From assembly GCA_020747015.1 (NCBI GenBank), contig JAGTJM010000099.1:19865-83864 (forward strand): a stretch of DNA of 64,000 nucleotides. Direction: 5' to 3'. Below, piece after piece: positions 44,822 to 56,236 of the stretch. How positions within the stretch are numbered: the stretch's first letter is position 1; each line of letters begins with the position of its first letter. This DNA comes from Pyrenochaeta sp. MPI-SDFR-AT-0127. Its lineage: Eukaryota; Ascomycota; Dothideomycetes; Pleosporales; Cucurbitariaceae. Under the pieces are notes generated by a model. It was not told where the DNA came from, ran no database searches, and worked only from the letters and a program-made list of their open reading frames with translations. The position numbers and the translations under genes are program-made.

Positions 44822-45753
44822 GATGAAAACCTTGGTACGATTCCTGGGCACAAAGAACGAGAATGACGACCCCTAACCAGCAACTCCATGATTACCGGCA
44901 GTTAAATACTTATACAATGTGGGCTCAGGAACAACGTTCCGCTCGGCAGGGACCATGTCAATTACTGTGAGTGCGTCAATATTCGATCCTACTCTGGCCT
45001 GCGTGATTCCAGGGTTGGAGAGCGTCTTGGCTATCTAAAGTAATATGCCTGAAATTTACCCCGGAATTCCCAAGGTACTAGTAGGACCAGCGCGGGGTTT
45101 TGCGCTCAAAACGAGTAATGGAGTAGTTGCAACCACTGCGAATGGTTCGCTTGAACGTCTGGCAATAGTGGAAGAATAGCGGCGGCCGATGGGAAGTAGT
45201 GAAATCCAGCCCGTGTGGGGCTGTATCCTGGTATGCAGGGAGAGTCGGTTGTTCTGCCGTTTTCTCTGAATACTGAACCTCTCTGCATCCTCAACATCGC
45301 GACCTCCGCGATCTACGCGACGCCATAACAGCCTCTTAACCTTCCCGTGATATCATATGTGCCAATCAGTATTCAGAGCCTTGTATACATTACCCTGTCG
45401 CTGGGCCTTTGCGGCTCCTACGGTGGATACGGCCCGTTCGCAGTCCAGGCTTACTCCAACATTTTCAGCACAGTATGGAGGTCGTTCGATGCAAGCTGAC
45501 ACAACACGAGGTAACTGAGGGCCAACAGAGATGCATCCTGCCGGGCGCCGACTCCGAGATGCCGGGCCGCTCCTGCACACAGCCTTGGTAGCTTCCTTCA
45601 AAAACACCACGGCCTGCGCAAAACGCGGTTCTCTTCATCTCACGTTGCCACATGGGCTTATTTCTCTGTCGCTCCACCTACGCAATTCAATCCTTCGCTT
45701 ATCTTGAGATATCCCTAGGCTACACTAACACCTCAAGCTATCGATAGTGACCA
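44822..45753. other. divergent promoter region
   Basis: This is 932 bp between the divergent epimerase and alpha/beta-hydrolase starts. I see no supported ORF; both promoters must lie here. Confidence 0.55.
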
Positions 45754-47034
45754 ATGAGCACTTCCACCGCAGTGCTCGAATTCCTTTGCGACCGGCGGTT
45801 CCACAAGAGCTTTGTCCTTGCTCCAAACCCTGGTTCTGGAAGGAGCACACCGTACCGTGTATCCTTCGCTGACTACGGAGATCAAGACAGCAATGCCGTC
45901 GTGCTGTTCTGTGGCGCCCTGATGGGCACACGGTTGAGCTACGCTCCTCTCGACCAGCTGGCGAAAGCATGTAACGTCAGGATCATTCATCCGGACAGAC
46001 CTGGAATAGGTGGCAGTGATGCTGTCGATTTCGGGAAGCGAATAGAGACCTGGCTCGGTTGGTAGTCCAAATGACTTCTCGTGTCGTAGCATTGATTCTT
46101 ACCGATTGCAGAAGTCGTCCCTCAATTATTGGCTCATCTCCAAGTCCCTTATGTCTCGCTTGCAAGTCATAGTGGAGGAGATGTGTACTTGCTCAACACG
46201 GTATTGACTTACCCGCACCTCCTGCATCCTGTCAGTCCTTATGTTAGCTTCTTTGCGCCATGGGTTCACCCCTCGCACACAAGGATTGCGCACATGCAGG
46301 TCACCGAGTTGCTTCCAGCTCCAATGATTGGAAAATTTGCGTTTCTCGCCAAGCTTATCAACGACAATGTTACTCCTTTAGTCGGCTTAAGTGGTAGCTT
46401 TGCCCAGGGCCTCAAGGATTCGTACACTCATTCGACACCTTCACCCGCTCCTGTGCTCCTGGCGTCAAACGCCACTGGCTCAAGAGCTCCATCAATGTGT
46501 TCACGCGATGATCCTCATACACTTTTACTTGATGATCCGGATGTGGTGAAGGAGTTGCGAAAATATATCACAAAGTTTCTGTTCGCCGAGTCGATGGACG
46601 GAATCTCAGCGGATGCACAACTGTTCATGAGAAAACCACGCTCTGTTCCCTGGTGCTCGTCGACTATCCTTTGGTCTGACATTGACAAAGCAGTACCCTT
46701 GCTTTCCGAAATCATTGAACAGGATGGCCAGTTGAAAAGTGACACCAGGAAATGGATCATACATACCTTTCATGCGGAGAAGGATGACATGGTAGGCGAG
46801 AGAGGACGACAGTGGTTCGACGATTGCTGGGCACCATCTGAGACTCCCGCCTCCACCTCTAGTTCTAGTAACTCACCCTCACACCCCGACCAGCAGATTC
46901 ACAAAACCTATGAGTACAAAAGCAAAGTTGTTCAAGACACAGAACACAACTTCATAATGGATCCAGCATTCGGTGCAAGTGAAGTGTGGTTAAAGCAAGT
47001 CAGAGAAGCTTTCCCACCACTTGTAGAGGTGTGA
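45754..47034 (+). CDS. alpha/beta hydrolase fold protein
   Basis: I predict 408 aa from exons 45754-46057 and 46112-47034, with a 54-nt intron (donor GTTGGT, GATTGCAG end, phase 1) rejoining ETWLEVVPQLLAHLQVP. The first sheet strands and oxyanion region appear in NAVVLFCGALMGTRLSY and RIIHPDRPGIGGSD. The nucleophile elbow is SLASHSGGDVYLL, a G-x-S-x-G variant with the second residue of the motif as Ala and serine at the center. A catalytic His is likely in DTEHNFIMDP near the end. A polar insert (about 310-345) precedes it. There is no signal peptide, so the protein is probably cytosolic. The substrate is unknown. Confidence 0.85.
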
Positions 47035-47568
47035 CCTCTCGATTCCGATGAAGCATTCCTATCTGTTTCTTGCTAGGCGCTAATCAATGACTGAGCAATC
47101 AGGCGAAGCACGAAGGTGATATATCCTTGACTTTAACGAGGCCAATCAACCAGAGAAAGAGGCTTTTCCGTCCCTTTCTAGATAGACTGAAATATATGAC
47201 ACATAGTGGTATCTCGCGAAGGCCTATACCACAGTCAACACCCTCGCAGAACATACTGATAGTGAGCTCGAGGTTAGGAAGGGAGTGCTCGTCCACGAGG
47301 GAAAGAGATCGCGCGATATCGGCGTCCACAACTCGACAGAAATTGTTAAAATAGTCTGGAGGCACTACATATTTTGGTCTATAGCATCAAAACTTAATAC
47401 CCTAATCAAAGATGTCACAAACAGTGTTGCTTGACTAAGTGTTGATTTCATAGGAGCCAAGCCGTAGTAGTTTGGCGCCGTAGGGCTGACGGAGTTAACG
47501 TCAAAACTCCCGATCTGACGTCTACCATTGATCTACCTTCGCGACTTTGAACAAACACTGCAGCGACA
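47035..47568. other. intergenic region
   Basis: This is 534 bp between tandem plus-strand genes. It should hold the promoter of the YggS-like gene. No gene is supported. Confidence 0.5.
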
Positions 47569-48436
47569 ATGGCCGAAGACATGCAGATAAATCCCCAACG
47601 CGCAAGACAGCTCGCAGAAAATCTCGCTAGTATATCATCACGTATCAATGCGGCGAGTAAAGCCGGCAAACAGGTAGTTACCGCAGCCCCTCCAGCCAAC
47701 TCCATAGGAACAGCTACTCACACACGCATAGGTACGGCTCATAGCGGTCTCCAAACTAAAGCCCGCAAACGATATCCTCTCCCTCCACCAGCCCACCAAC
47801 CCGATACACACCCATTTTGGCGAAAACTACGTCCAAGAACTCCTCGAGAAATCCAAACTCCTCCCGCGCTCAATACGATGGCACATGATCGGCGGACTGC
47901 AATCAAACAAATGCAAGCAGCTCGCCGAGCAAATACCAAACCTGTGGTGTGTGAGCAGCGTGGACAGCGAGAAGAAAGCAAACGAGCTAGAGAAAGGGCG
48001 CAAGGCCCTGCTTGAAAAGCAGCAAGATGCAGAAAAGCTACGAATAATGGTACAAGTCAATACCAGTGGCGAGGACTCAAAATCTGGCGTCGAGCCCTCC
48101 GATACACTCGCTTTATGTCGACATGTCATCGACAAGTGTCCGCACCTCCAGCTCACGGGGCTAATGACGATTGGCGCCATTGCAAGGAGTCAAGAAACGA
48201 CACCGGAAAATGAGAATGAGGATTTTGTGTGCTTAAGAGAGACGAGGGATCGTGTGGCGAAGGAGCTGGGTTGGCAAGAGGGGCAGTTGGAGCTGAGCAT
48301 GGGCATGAGTGCGGATTTCGAGGGCGCCATTGGCCAGGGGAGTGATGAGGTGAGGGTTGGAAGCGATATCTTTGGAGAGAGGCCAGCGAAGAAGGATGCT
48401 GTGGTGAAGGAGACCGTCGCAGAAGAGAAGAGCTGA
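47569..48436 (+). CDS. pyridoxal-phosphate homeostasis protein (YggS/PLPBP family)
   Basis: I predict 269 aa from exons 47569-47673 and 47732-48436, with a 58-nt intron (GTAGTT...GCATAG, phase 0) joining KAGKQ|VRLIAVSKLKPAND. The unspliced frame instead runs to an unrelated tail, so the intron is needed. The fold is the alanine-racemase-like TIM barrel that binds PLP. The Schiff-base Lys is Lys43 in AVSKLKPAND. Other signature blocks are HTHFGENYVQELLEK, RWHMIGGLQSNK, GLMTIGA, LSMGMSADFE and VRVGSDIFG. The family controls vitamin B6 and amino-acid balance (E. coli YggS, human PLPBP, yeast YBL036C). A short charged tail follows the domain. Confidence 0.95.
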
Positions 48437-48723
48437 GTACTATACAAACTATGATTGGACATCCTTGCTAGTATGGCATCTTGGTGTAATACAAGTCTGT
48501 GTAATATGTCTTACGATATCCTGACCGTGCACACCTTATATTTCAAGATCAGTGTCTGAATCGCTGGTGAGTGTCTAACTTCCCTCTCACGGTGAGATGA
48601 ACAAAAATGCACTAACGCACCTTCCTGTCTTGTGGCACCAGACGCACATTTTAGAGCTACCGCGTTTCGTTGCTTTTCTCCCCATTTCCTTATTCCCACA
48701 TCTCGCTACTCTCTTTTGCATTC

Positions 48724-49554
48724 ATGTCCCGCTTTGAGCTACATGCCAATATGAAGTATTCATTCCGTTTACATTGTTCTCAGTCCATTGACTGTCGCCT
48801 TTGCAGCAAGAAGCCCTTCAACTTCTCAATATCGGGTCCGTCCCAGAGCAATACCAACAAGCCCTCCGTCCCCACCCCGTTTTCAGGTTTTTCGGCTAGG
48901 CGCTCTGACGGTTCTCAGTCTGCCTTGACCAGTGAGCGTGCTCAAGCCCCAGTCCTCTTTGGCTCGCGCCATCCTCTGGGTACATGGCCAGCAAGTGGGC
49001 GGACTAGGTTTACAATGTGAAGCGCGTCACCTGGCAGTGCAGTTGAATTGGCAACGGGTAGTAGTGAGCAGCCTGCAGTCATTGAGATGCAACATGTTCG
49101 CAATGAGAATTCACTGTTCACGGCCTCGAAAAATACGTCTACAGCCCTGTTGCCTCTCGCGAGCTCAAGTCCTGCGACCGCTTGGGGTGCGGGATCAAAG
49201 TTTGCTTCAATCCTCGTTGCGCTTGTGACCACTCCTTCAGCATTAGCATCAGCGACTGGAGTCAACCAAGGTATAGGGTCGGTGGTCGCTTCACATACGG
49301 ACATAAATGAGCCTTCTGAGATTGGTGATATCTCACGGTACGAAAGCGTTACCCTCCCTGCCGAAAGTAGTCACTTTAGCTTCGAGGAATTGAGATTGTT
49401 TAACTACAACAAAAATCTCCATAGTAGGCTCATTATTGACAAGGCTCTCTCTAGTGACTTCTTGCCTGCAGGTACCCTGACAGTCTCAGCAGCGCGGGGC
49501 TATACAATGGGCCGTGAGCTGTTTGTGATATCGCATAACGAGTGCATAATTTAA
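48724..49554 (+). CDS. BTB-protein-related, shortened protein lacking BTB domain
   Basis: I predict 255 aa from exons 48724-48979 and 49043-49554, with a 63-nt intron (GTACAT...GTGCAG, phase 1). The N-terminus is low-complexity with FG-like dipeptides (PFSGFS, PVLFGS). Residues 184-207 contain RYESV, then FSFEELRLFNYNKN, which parallels YQSI, then FSVEELRVADYDHG in the BTB protein at 55148-56236. After the motif, that protein continues into a BTB domain, while this one ends in an unrelated tail. It looks like a truncated or decayed relative. No frameshift is obvious because the ancestral sequence is not known. The intron has a weak branch point, so the model is tentative. Confidence 0.45.
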
Positions 49555-50472
49555 GCTCCTTATCATGTCCTGTGCTTACGTGCAGCCAGCCACAACTTTC
49601 GTTGATCCCCAAACGGTAATCAGTTAGCTAGTCGCTTATAAAGATCCAATGGCAACCCCTACCATCCCCTGGACAAAAAAAGAGGTACGCAGCACACTAA
49701 TCCCTTCCAGCATAAAATTAACCAATTCGCACATCTCATCAAAAAATGCGCCTCTTCACATGCAAATAGCAGCCGACATGACAAGCCACAACCACAGCAC
49801 CTTCGCTGCTACAAGGTTTGCTATGTGGCCAAGTGAGCTTTGCAGCGCATTGATCCTTCATAACTGACTTCACCCGAATCTCGCTCGGCTCTGCTAGGAT
49901 TGTGTCTTAGCATCCATCCAAACATACGACTCGTCTCTATTCATCCTCAACCAGTTCAGAATCTTATGACTGGAAAATGTCGTGTCCAGAGGACTACGGA
50001 GCGCAAAGTGCCCTTGTCATGTCATGTTAACAGATTTGCCAGAGCGATCATAAAACGAGCCCTGGCTAGCCTTCCAACATGTCTCATGTAGCTCCTCCCC
50101 CGGAATTGAATGCTTGGGATGCACTGTAAGGCACAAAATTGGTAGTGGGGGCGAATTCTTGTGCAGGAACAATTGGTTATCTTTGATCAGAGAGCATGAA
50201 CAGGGCACGATCAATACTACCATGGGGTCCGTACCAAGAACTAAGCCGGGCTTCACGGCACTATATACGAACGAGCGCCACACATGACGAATACGCACTA
50301 CCTGTTGTCTCTTTTACTCTGCATATTTGTCTTTGTACGCGAGATTGCTGTTTCATAGGGGCCTCGCAGGGACCCTGAGTCTTGTCAATTGCCAGAGCCT
50401 TTACGCTTTTCACAATAAATATTCTCGTCTCGAATTGGTTCTTCTTTTCCAACTTCGCTTGGGCAGAGTACC
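49555..50472. other. intergenic region
   Basis: This lies upstream of the GMC-hydrolase gene. Short ORFs exist but no family is recognised. No repeats stand out. Confidence 0.5.
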
Positions 50473-53400
50473 ATGCTCGCATTCACTTTCTGGACTGTGG
50501 TCTCGGCCGTTCTTATTTGGGCCTTGCAGCACGTATTTCGTCCTCGGTTCCAATTTCGCAAATGGATTTACTCTCTTCCAAGGATTGCGTTGCAATGGAT
50601 CAAAGCCACAAAGAGACTTCAAAATCGTTTTACTGCCTCCTCGGGCACCACTCCAGATGAAGTGAAGTACCCCCGGCTAGGTCTTCCTCCATCCTCGATG
50701 AAATTCGAGTACGATGTCGTAGTTATTGGTTCAGGTTATGGTGGTGGGGTCGCAGCATCTCGCATGGCAAGAGCCGGAAAACGAGTATGTGTGCTGGAGC
50801 GCGGGGCCGAAAGATGGCCTGGCGAGTATCCATATAAGTTTAAAGACGCTATGCGTGAGTATAGAGTATCTGGTAGGGCGCTAGGGAAGGACTTCAGTGT
50901 AGGAAAAGCATCAGGATTGTACCAAACGGTCAAAGGAGACGGGCAAGATGTCTTCCTTGGGAATGGCTTGGGAGGAACAAGTTTGATAAATGCTGGAGTA
51001 TTTCTCAAAGCAGAGAAAAGATTGCTGGAATCAAGACAGTGGCCCATTGAGATCAGAGAAAACGCGGAAGGGTTGAATGAGTGTGAGTTCCCTTGGCTCT
51101 CAGCGTTATGAAACGAGACTGAGTTCTGACATTGAATGTATAGACTATGCAAGAGCCGAGCATATGCTTCAACCAACACCCTACCCATTGAGTCACCCAA
51201 CTCCACTCAAATCATCCACCTTTGAAGCTCAAGCCCGAAGACTCGGAGTCCATGGAAATTTCTACCGCCCTCCATTAACAACATTCTTTCACCATGCAAA
51301 CAATCGGGCTGGGGTACAAATGCATGAAAGTACTGGTTCCGGTAATGAATGCACAGGAACTAACGATGGGTCTAAAAATTCTGTCTTAGCAACATACTTA
51401 GCTGATGCCTGGTCTTGGGGTGCCGAAATCTTTTGTGCAGTCGATGTAAAGTATATACGAAAGAAAGGGCGAAACGATGGTTACCTCGTGTTTTACGAGT
51501 TGATCGGTGAGGGCAAAGGCGAAGAAAGAAGAAAAATGTGGGTCCGCGCCGTGAGTAAATGCTTTTTTCATGTATGAATCCTCCAAAAAATTCAAGATAC
51601 TAACATTGTAGACAGAAAGAGCTTGTATTTTTGGGAGCTGGCGCCCTCGGGACTACAGAGATACTGCTTCGTTCCAAGTACCATGGCCTTGCTACTTCAC
51701 CACTTGTTGGCCAACGTATGTCTGGGAACGGTGATATGCTAGCTTTTGCATACAATTGTAACAAAAATATCGACAGTATTGGCCGCGAATCAACCGATAT
51801 CTCGTTAGCAAAGCCATGTGGCCCAACTATCACAAGCTGCATCGATATGAGAGGCCCTCGGGATGCTAGCAATGTAAGAGATGGGTACATTGTACAAGAA
51901 GGAGCCATTCCCGAAGCACTGGCACCAGTCGTTCAAGCGTTGATCGAGACTCAGCAGGTAAGGGTTCAATCAAATTCGTTTAATTCAATACGCGGAATTA
52001 TAGCTAGGGCAAAGAGTTGGATATTAGGGCCGTACACCAAAGGTGGAAGTGTGAAACGAACCATGGTATTCCTGACAATGTCGCACGACGAAAACGAAGG
52101 TACGATGCTGTTGAAGGATGATAAAGCGGTCATGCAGTGGTCAGGTATGAGCAGTAACACACGAAGCGAAAAGATAGATCATCTTTTACGCAGAGTTACA
52201 GAGTTTATCGGTGGGGTATTCACCAAAACGCCATGCCTTACTGTCCACCCCATTGGGGGTGCGGTTATGAGCAATGATGGCACCAGCTTTGGTGGTGTGG
52301 TGGGCCATCTGGGTCAGCTACTCACCGGAAGGGAAAATGAAGTACACGAAGGAATCGTCTGTGTGGATGGCTCAATCATTCCTACATCGCTTGGTGAGTA
52401 ATCGCAATATATCTCGATCTATTGAGCGATTACAGCTAACTGTATTGCTTCAAGGGGTGAACCCATGCGCTACAATCACTGCACTGGCTGAAAGATCTTG
52501 TGACCTCATAGTCCAACAGCGTGGTTGGAAGGCCAATGAAAGTCAGAATGACACGGCCCTTTTCAAGAATCCAGACATGTTCTCCCCACCGGTACCAGAA
52601 AACCCCAAACAATGGACTTGTAATACCAAGGCTGAAGAAGTAGAAGGAGTCAAGTTCGAAGAGCTTATGATGGGCCACCTCTATATCGGCGTTGATATTT
52701 TAGACTTTGGAATCGCCGAAAAGATTGCCAAAGACACTTTGAGCTCAGCACAACTATGCATCACAGTTGATGCATGTCGATCAGGGAATGATTCATATGC
52801 GGGAATTGCTCGCGGTACCTTCAATTGTGGTGCACTATCTCAAGACCCCTTTATGGTTACGGGGGGCGTAGTGCAGTTTTTTAGGGATGATGATGACGTT
52901 GCCGATGCAACCAACCTAGTCTACGATCTTGAGCTTTTGAGCACGGAAGGAAAAAGGTATACTTTCTACGGATACAAAAGACTTGATTCTGCTGCATCGT
53001 TCTCCGTATCAAGAACCTGGAACGCAACAACCACGCTATTTACCACAATCACTAGGTCAGATGGCATGATGATAGCTAAAGGCATATTACACCTCTCACT
53101 TCGCAGTCTCCTCAGCACAATGACGTGTATCCGGTCACGCATCAATGTCAGCTATAAAATGGATCTATATGCTCGCGCAAGGTCCTTCAAGTTCTTTGTC
53201 AAGAACATTGCGTCGTATTCACTGGCTCCATTTCGACCACTCCAGTACCCGAGTTTGTTCACGGACACGTCAGGATATATCCAAAAACCGATTCCAATTG
53301 CGACTAGAATTACTGCAGAAGACGGAAAAGAATTTGAAATGAAGATATGGGAACGCTCTCCAGGCACTCGAGCAAAAGATATACCAATCATGCTCATTCC

Positions 53401-54492
53401 TGGTGCTTCTGTGAACGAGCAAATCTTCGCTCTCCCAACTATACCTACGAACGCGATCGACTACTTCACTTCACTCGGTCATAAATGTTACGTACCAATC
53501 ATTCGCTTTGGATATGGAAGTGCAGCACGCCTGGGCGATACCGCATACGATTCACGGCTGGACGTGAGAGCCGCGATGAAATATGTTCGCGAAAGAGAGG
53601 AGGGAAGAAAGATCTACGTTATCGCCCATTGCCTCGGAAGCATAGCACTGGGGATCGCACTACTTAATGGCGATGTAGATGCAAACTGGATAAAGGGAAT
53701 GACATGTAGTCAGGTATTCACAAATTTGATCTTTAGTAAAGATAACGCCGTGAAAGCGAACTCTCCGTTCCTCATCAAAGTCTACAAAGTAAGCACCTCA
53801 AATACCGCGCTATTATCAACATGCTAACAGCTGGCGCACAGATGATGGCAGGCAAATGGTTTTCCTGCCACTCTAGGCCTAACTCTTCATGGTTTGAACG
53901 CCTCCTGGACCAGGTTTTGCGACTCTATCCTGTTGGAAGCAGGCGTGAGCTTTGCAACTCAACAGTATGCCACAGATGTGACGTTCCCTTTGGTCGGTGC
54001 TGGACTCATGCCAACCTAAATCACGCGACACATTTTCATCTCGGTCACTTCTTCGACGGAATTCATATGAACTTCCTCTCTCATCTTTCCGAGATGGGTG
54101 CGATGCCACCGCATCACGTGCGGACGAATCAAGGAGGCTTCATGGATCTTGTAACCCCAGAGAACTTACAACGGTTGGAAGGCATCAAAATCTGCTTCCT
54201 GAGCGGAGGTGATAATGCTGTTTGGAGCCCCAAGAGCACGAAGCAGAGTTATGATGTATTCAGGGAAACTTTCCCAGAAGGAGACTATGACAGGGTCGTA
54301 GTGCAGGGTTATGGGCATTTGGACTGCTGGATGGGAAAGAATGCGTTCAAGGACGTCTTCCCAAGGGTTCGGCACCATATAGAACTCTGTGAGGCATTTC
54401 CTACTAGGCCGAAAAAGACTTTAGTCCTTGAGAAGGAGAAGCCTGAAGAGAGTGAATACGTAAATATAGATATGGTGGAACATGGTTTTTAA
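50473..54492 (+). CDS. GMC oxidoreductase (cholesterol-oxidase-like) fused to alpha/beta hydrolase
   Basis: I predict 1259 aa from five exons: 50473-51082, 51144-51550, 51616-52393, 52455-53788 and 53842-54492. All introns are 53-65 nt with CTAAC-type branches, and phases match. An N-terminal TM or signal-anchor helix (about 4-22) precedes an FAD-binding domain with VVIGSGYGGGVAAS (83-96) and GLGGTSLINAGVF. The GMC C-terminal part has HPIGG (about 549) and GSIIPTSLGVNPCATITAL (about 592-610). A beta-rich linker region follows (about 650-860). The last part is an alpha/beta hydrolase: PIMLIPGASVNEQIF, nucleophile elbow IAHCLGS with Cys991 where Ser is usual, acid Asp near 1167 (SGGDNAVW), and His1202 (GYGHLDCW). 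Such fusions, as I recall, occur in actinobacteria and fungi. The likely substrate is a sterol or fatty ester, which is inference. The GMC N-terminus and hydrolase are both intact. Confidence 0.88.
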
Positions 54493-55147
54493 TGCAAATA
54501 TCTTAGTCAATCATAGAGTTTCACAAGCATTACCTCTAGAATTGGAGCAATGAAAACGAGGAGCGCAAATTTCCATAGCCTCTGACCAAAACTTGGAACA
54601 CGGTTCAATAAATTTTTGAGCGGTACCAATGGTAGAGCACTAAGCCATACAGGCTTTGAATTTCGTCTATTATGTTCCAGATTGCGTTTCAGCCTTGTTC
54701 TCCCAGAAGGTCGTGCATGCCAAGCTCTCTCAGCCCCTATCCTTTCGCGCGCGGCTCCACAGCTATGTCCATCGCTGCATTTATCTTAAACACAATTCAC
54801 TCTATCACAGGCCAGCTCTCTCCTGAATGTGAAATAGCATATCGAGATAAGTTGAGAATGAGGTCAGTATTCGCGTGTGATTATATCCAGGTCACTGATT
54901 GATGTCGAGTTCACCAAGCCCTGTAACAACGCTCAACCAGAGTCACATACTAAGTAAGCATTATATATACTTTTCAGTGATCTATCTAATCAAAGATAAG
55001 ATGCACTGTCTCCTCAGTCAGCTGGCCAATCAGCAGGGAATGACCAGTTGACAAGTATTCAAAGGCAATCTTCAACAGGCAAGTCGTCCTTCCTGCAATT
55101 CTCTATATCATCGCCGCTATATTCTACTTGCAACTCGCCAATTCGAA
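54493..55147. other. intergenic region
   Basis: This is 655 bp, A/T-rich. It holds the promoter of the BTB gene, and the frame of that gene is open upstream to about 55052 but without ATG. A short ATG ORF at 54902 with a GTAAGC donor did not splice in phase to the BTB ORF. Confidence 0.45.
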
Positions 55148-56236
55148 ATGGATTTAAAATGCAGAATCCAGCCCTTTAAAGAGTCCTACTTATACGTATC
55201 AGTTTCAAGAACCTTACTCAATCCTGGTACTAGTGCTGTTGAATTTATCCCATACCTGGAACAAATCGCCACTCGAGAAAATGACAGTTACCAGTCCATA
55301 TCAGCCCAAAAGGAGTATCTCAACTTCAGTGTAGAGGAGCTCAGAGTAGCAGACTACGACCATGGAAGAGGCTGTCCACCTCCGGAATTAGACACTGCAT
55401 CTTTCGTAGCCAACTCCGTAGCGCCGTCAAACAAGATTATTAATTCCAGCGACAAGCGAAGTGTGGCGCACCTTGATTTGTACGTTCCGAAACTGTTTTT
55501 AAGAAGAATGACTGACCTTGTTAGACTCCGTGGATCTGGTTTCGAGGTCTGTGTGGGGACATCAACCCCTTTGCACACAGCCACAGACAGGTATTCCACA
55601 TGGTCCTTGCCTCGAGGTTTAATCTCACATTACTCTCCATTCCTCAAAGCTGCCTGTTCTAGCGACTTCAAAGAACGACAAGAAAATCGCATCGTATTAG
55701 CAGATGATAACCCCCTGATTTTCGGACTGTTCGTGGAGTGGATGTACTATGGAGACTATTTGGTGCAGTTATCGCCATCATCACCAGACCATCCAGAAGA
55801 GGATATTAGTGTGGAGGCGCAGTGTTGGGTTCTAGGGGATAAGCTCTTATGCACCGCCTTTAAGAATGTCTCAATGAACCGTCTTTTCGATCAGCACAAC
55901 GCCATGTTTGGGGCCAGAGTGGTCACGAAGCGCGATGCGCGGTACGTTTTCGATAACAGCGCAACAAACTCAAAACTTCGAAAGTTCTACATGGCCTTGG
56001 TTATACAGCATTTTGCAGATCCAAACCGGTTAAAAGGATCAACGGAGGACTGGGATGAGCTTTTGCTGGACCACGCGGATGTGAGGCTTTCCTTGCTTCA
56101 GAGTTTCAGGACCGCTCCAGAGCAACGAACACGTCTTGGTGGTAGAAAAGACTATATGGACCAAGACGAGCCATTGTCAAAACCCCTGGGCGAGATGAAG
56201 CTTGAATGCGACGATGCTCAAGGTGCCGGATCGTAG
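55148..56236 (+). CDS. fungal BTB/POZ domain protein
   Basis: This single-exon gene, as modelled, encodes 362 aa. BTB domains mediate protein-protein contacts, often as adaptors for Cullin-3 ligases. The N-terminal part has the motif NFSVEELRVADYDHGRG (59-75), a block I recall in many fungal BTB proteins. The BTB domain spans about 130-245: GFEVCVGTSTPLHTATDRYSTWSL, LISHYSPFLKAAC, NRIVLADDNPLIFGLFVEWMYYGDY. The C-terminal helices (TKRDARYVFDNSATNSKLRK, ...FYMALVIQHFADP) resemble the ordinary BACK-like end of this fungal subfamily. ATG 55148 is the first Met; an upstream exon cannot be excluded. It is close to a motif-sharing relative (48724-49554). Confidence 0.8.
   Translation: MDLKCRIQPFKESYLYVSVSRTLLNPGTSAVEFIPYLEQIATRENDSYQSISAQKEYLNFSVEELRVADYDHGRGCPPPELDTASFVANSVAPSNKIINSSDKRSVAHLDLYVPKLFLRRMTDLVRLRGSGFEVCVGTSTPLHTATDRYSTWSLPRGLISHYSPFLKAACSSDFKERQENRIVLADDNPLIFGLFVEWMYYGDYLVQLSPSSPDHPEEDISVEAQCWVLGDKLLCTAFKNVSMNRLFDQHNAMFGARVVTKRDARYVFDNSATNSKLRKFYMALVIQHFADPNRLKGSTEDWDELLLDHADVRLSLLQSFRTAPEQRTRLGGRKDYMDQDEPLSKPLGEMKLECDDAQGAGS

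Noticed and set aside
49649..49867. 72-aa ORF starting MATPTIPWTKKE
   Set aside because: A possible Myb-like start was considered (WTKKE then, in another frame, QFAHLIKKC), but no workable intron joined them, so it is not supported.
54902..55100. Extra first exon for the BTB gene (ATG 54902, donor GTAAGC)
   Set aside because: The best acceptor (TTCAACAG at 55071-55078) is out of phase with the donor.
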